Below, piece by piece: positions 5,876 to 7,153 of a stretch of 7,153 nt of DNA. The DNA is taken from the NCBI GenBank assembly GCA_903925515.1, contig CAIYFP010000063.1, forward strand, positions 1 through 7,153, read 5' to 3'. Position 1 is the first letter of the stretch. Each line of letters opens with the position of its first letter. Both the position numbers and the translations under genes were made by a program. This stretch comes from an uncultured Verrucomicrobiota bacterium. Its GTDB lineage: Bacteria; Verrucomicrobiota; Verrucomicrobiia; Limisphaerales; UBA9464. The notes beneath the pieces are model-generated. The model did no database searches. It was not told where the DNA came from and saw only the letters and a program-made list of their open reading frames with translations.

Positions 5876-7153
5876 GGGTTCTCGGGGGTTCGCAGCGTCG
5901 CGATGCCGGACACGCGGGTGAGCAAGAAGGTCCCGGCCACGTTGAATCGGCGCGTGTCGTTTGTTCCACCGGCCCGGGCCAGGCCCTTCAGCTCGATCGT
6001 TTCCTGATAGACGCCGCGCATCGATTGGCGCGAGCCAAGCTCGAAGACGTTTTCCGAGGGCGGACGGAACACCAGCTTGATGGATCGGCGGATGGCATAG
6101 GATTCCATGCCCTGGGGCAGTTGGGACTTGAAGGTCGTGTCCCGGCCGTCGTGGTCCGGATGGAACGTGTGGAGGAATGGGTTGTTGGCATGGTCGTCAA
6201 AGCCCATGTCCACCGCCGCGGTGATCTCCGTGTCCTGGCCCAGCCTTCCGTTGAAGGACCAGGTGCGGTTCTCACGACTCCAAGGGAGGAACGCCGTGCT
6301 CAGCCGCCGGGCCTCCTTCAACCGCGAGGCATCGAGCAAGGATTCGCTGGTGGCCACGACCACGTTGCTGGAGGTGTCCGGCCCGAAGAAGACGCGCTGG
6401 AGCAACACCGAGTTCCCGCCCGCCCCTGGGTTATGGAGAATCAGGCGGACCGGAAAGGTCCGGGGGACATTGGAGATGGGATCGCCGTCGGGCGCAGTTC
6501 CAAGACCATCCCCGGGATAAGGGCCTGCGTTGGCTGCGGCTTCCTCGGCCGCACGCGCCAAGGCGGGCAGATAGGAGGATACACTGGTCACCTCGGCATC
6601 TCCCACCCAAAGCCCGGCATTCGACACCACCCGCGCCGTCACGGGCACATCGACCTGCGAGAACCCCAGCGAGTCCGTCAGCCGCAACACGGCCGCGTAC
6701 AGCGACCCCTCCGCACCCGTCATCGCCGTCCGGTTCAACCCCAGCACCACCTCCACGTCCGATCCCACCTGCCCCTGCGGCGCCAACGTCACCTGCCTCG
6801 GTGTGGTCGTGGGAAGGTTGGTGTAGGCGTAGCTCAGCGTGGACTTGTCCAGCTCTCCCCTCAGCAGCAACGGCGGCACCCCCGCAATGTTCGTCTGCCC
6901 AGCCGGGGGCTCCTCCGACACCACCAAACCCAGCGTCACCGTCAGGTTCGACGCCGTCAGGTTCCTCAGACGGAAGCTCGACGCGCTCAGCGACTCCCCA
7001 AAGCTCACCCCCGCCGCACCCGTCATCTCCAGCTCGAACGGCGCGAAGTACCGGTTGAACACCGTGCCCGCCCTCATCCAGTACGCCTGCCCTCGCACCA
7101 CCTGCTGCGACCGAAACGCCAGCAGCCTCACCGGGTTCGTCGCCCCAAGATCG
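5872..7153 (-). CDS. Large secreted-type beta-rich protein, C-terminal 426 residues (5' end outside window)
   Basis: The frame is open to the right edge and ends at TGA 5874-5872. A GTG at 7131 is in frame, but the coding frame continues upstream of it (DLGATNP), so I treat the gene as 5'-partial. Numbering from the edge, residues 7-45 include VRLLAFRS, GQAYWMRAG and NRYFAPFEL. Residues about 60-180 hold two beta-rich segments (RLRNLTASNLTVTLGLV, SDVEVVLGLNRTAMTG, LYAAVLRLTDSLGFSQVDV), and LWVGDAEV near 181-188 opens a C-terminal domain. That domain holds LLQRVFFG, a His/Asp-rich HTFHPDHDGRD (328-338) and a final strand pair. I recall similar C-terminal segments next to giant secreted proteins of Verrucomicrobiota, but no function is known to me. 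No enzyme motif is seen. Overlap with the next gene places it in the same operon. Confidence 0.87.
   Translation of the reverse strand, partial: DLGATNPVRLLAFRSQQVVRGQAYWMRAGTVFNRYFAPFELEMTGAAGVSFGESLSASSFRLRNLTASNLTVTLGLVVSEEPPAGQTNIAGVPPLLLRGELDKSTLSYAYTNLPTTTPRQVTLAPQGQVGSDVEVVLGLNRTAMTGAEGSLYAAVLRLTDSLGFSQVDVPVTARVVSNAGLWVGDAEVTSVSSYLPALARAAEEAAANAGPYPGDGLGTAPDGDPISNVPRTFPVRLILHNPGAGGNSVLLQRVFFGPDTSSNVVVATSESLLDASRLKEARRLSTAFLPWSRENRTWSFNGRLGQDTEITAAVDMGFDDHANNPFLHTFHPDHDGRDTTFKSQLPQGMESYAIRRSIKLVFRPPSENVFELGSRQSMRGVYQETIELKGLARAGGTNDTRRFNVAGTFLLTRVSGIATLRTPENP
6139..6171 (-). other. His/Asp-rich motif HTFHPDHDGRD
   Basis: Within the C-terminal domain of the first gene, three histidines and three aspartates fall within 11 residues, following NNPFL. 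The cluster could coordinate a metal ion or form a tight turn between strands. This is a motif-level observation only. Confidence 0.4.

Noticed and set aside
4425..5969. Minus-strand open frame of 514 codons overlapping the LamG protein in another frame
   Set aside because: It is Arg/Gly-rich with low complexity and no domain. The overlapping 639-aa frame carries the LamG and collar signatures and the paralogous module.

Overview
The window is GC-rich (roughly two thirds GC by eye). It is filled by four genes on the minus strand, so transcription runs from the right edge to the left. The genes are packed tightly. The first pair overlaps by 4 bases (ATGA), and the next two gaps are 14 and 12 bases. 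This looks like the interior of one operon. The first gene lacks its 5' end and the last lacks its 3' end, so promoter and terminator both lie outside. There is no RNA gene, CRISPR array, insertion sequence or long intergenic gap.

In transcription order the layout is: (1) 5872-7153, the C-terminal 426 residues of a large beta-rich secreted-type protein; (2) 3956-5875, a 639-residue exported protein with an N-terminal beta module, an inserted LamG (concanavalin A-like) domain and a C-terminal phage tail-collar-like domain; (3) 2772-3941, a 389-residue paralogue of gene 2 with the same N-terminal and collar-like modules but no LamG; (4) 1-2759, the first 919 residues of a very large exported protein containing two diverged copies of a roughly 300-residue module. 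Gene 4 is the largest gene here and has no stop codon in the window.

The protein styles of genes 1 and 4 resemble large secreted proteins I associate with Verrucomicrobiota, and the N-terminal module of genes 2 and 3 occurs in secreted proteins of Verrucomicrobiota and Planctomycetota. I therefore favour a high-GC verrucomicrobial chromosome. This rests on recalled sequence style and not on a search.

No enzyme motif is visible. Genes 2-4 start with export signals, and the recognisable domains are ones used for surface binding or fibre formation. The most economical reading is an operon for cell-surface or secreted structural/adhesive proteins, in which two tail-fibre-like collar proteins accompany giant beta-rich proteins. 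The points most worth checking are the LamG domain inserted into a motif that is continuous in the neighbouring paralogue, the HxH clusters in both collar proteins, the internal repeat of the giant protein, and a marked shift in third-base codon preference along the operon.
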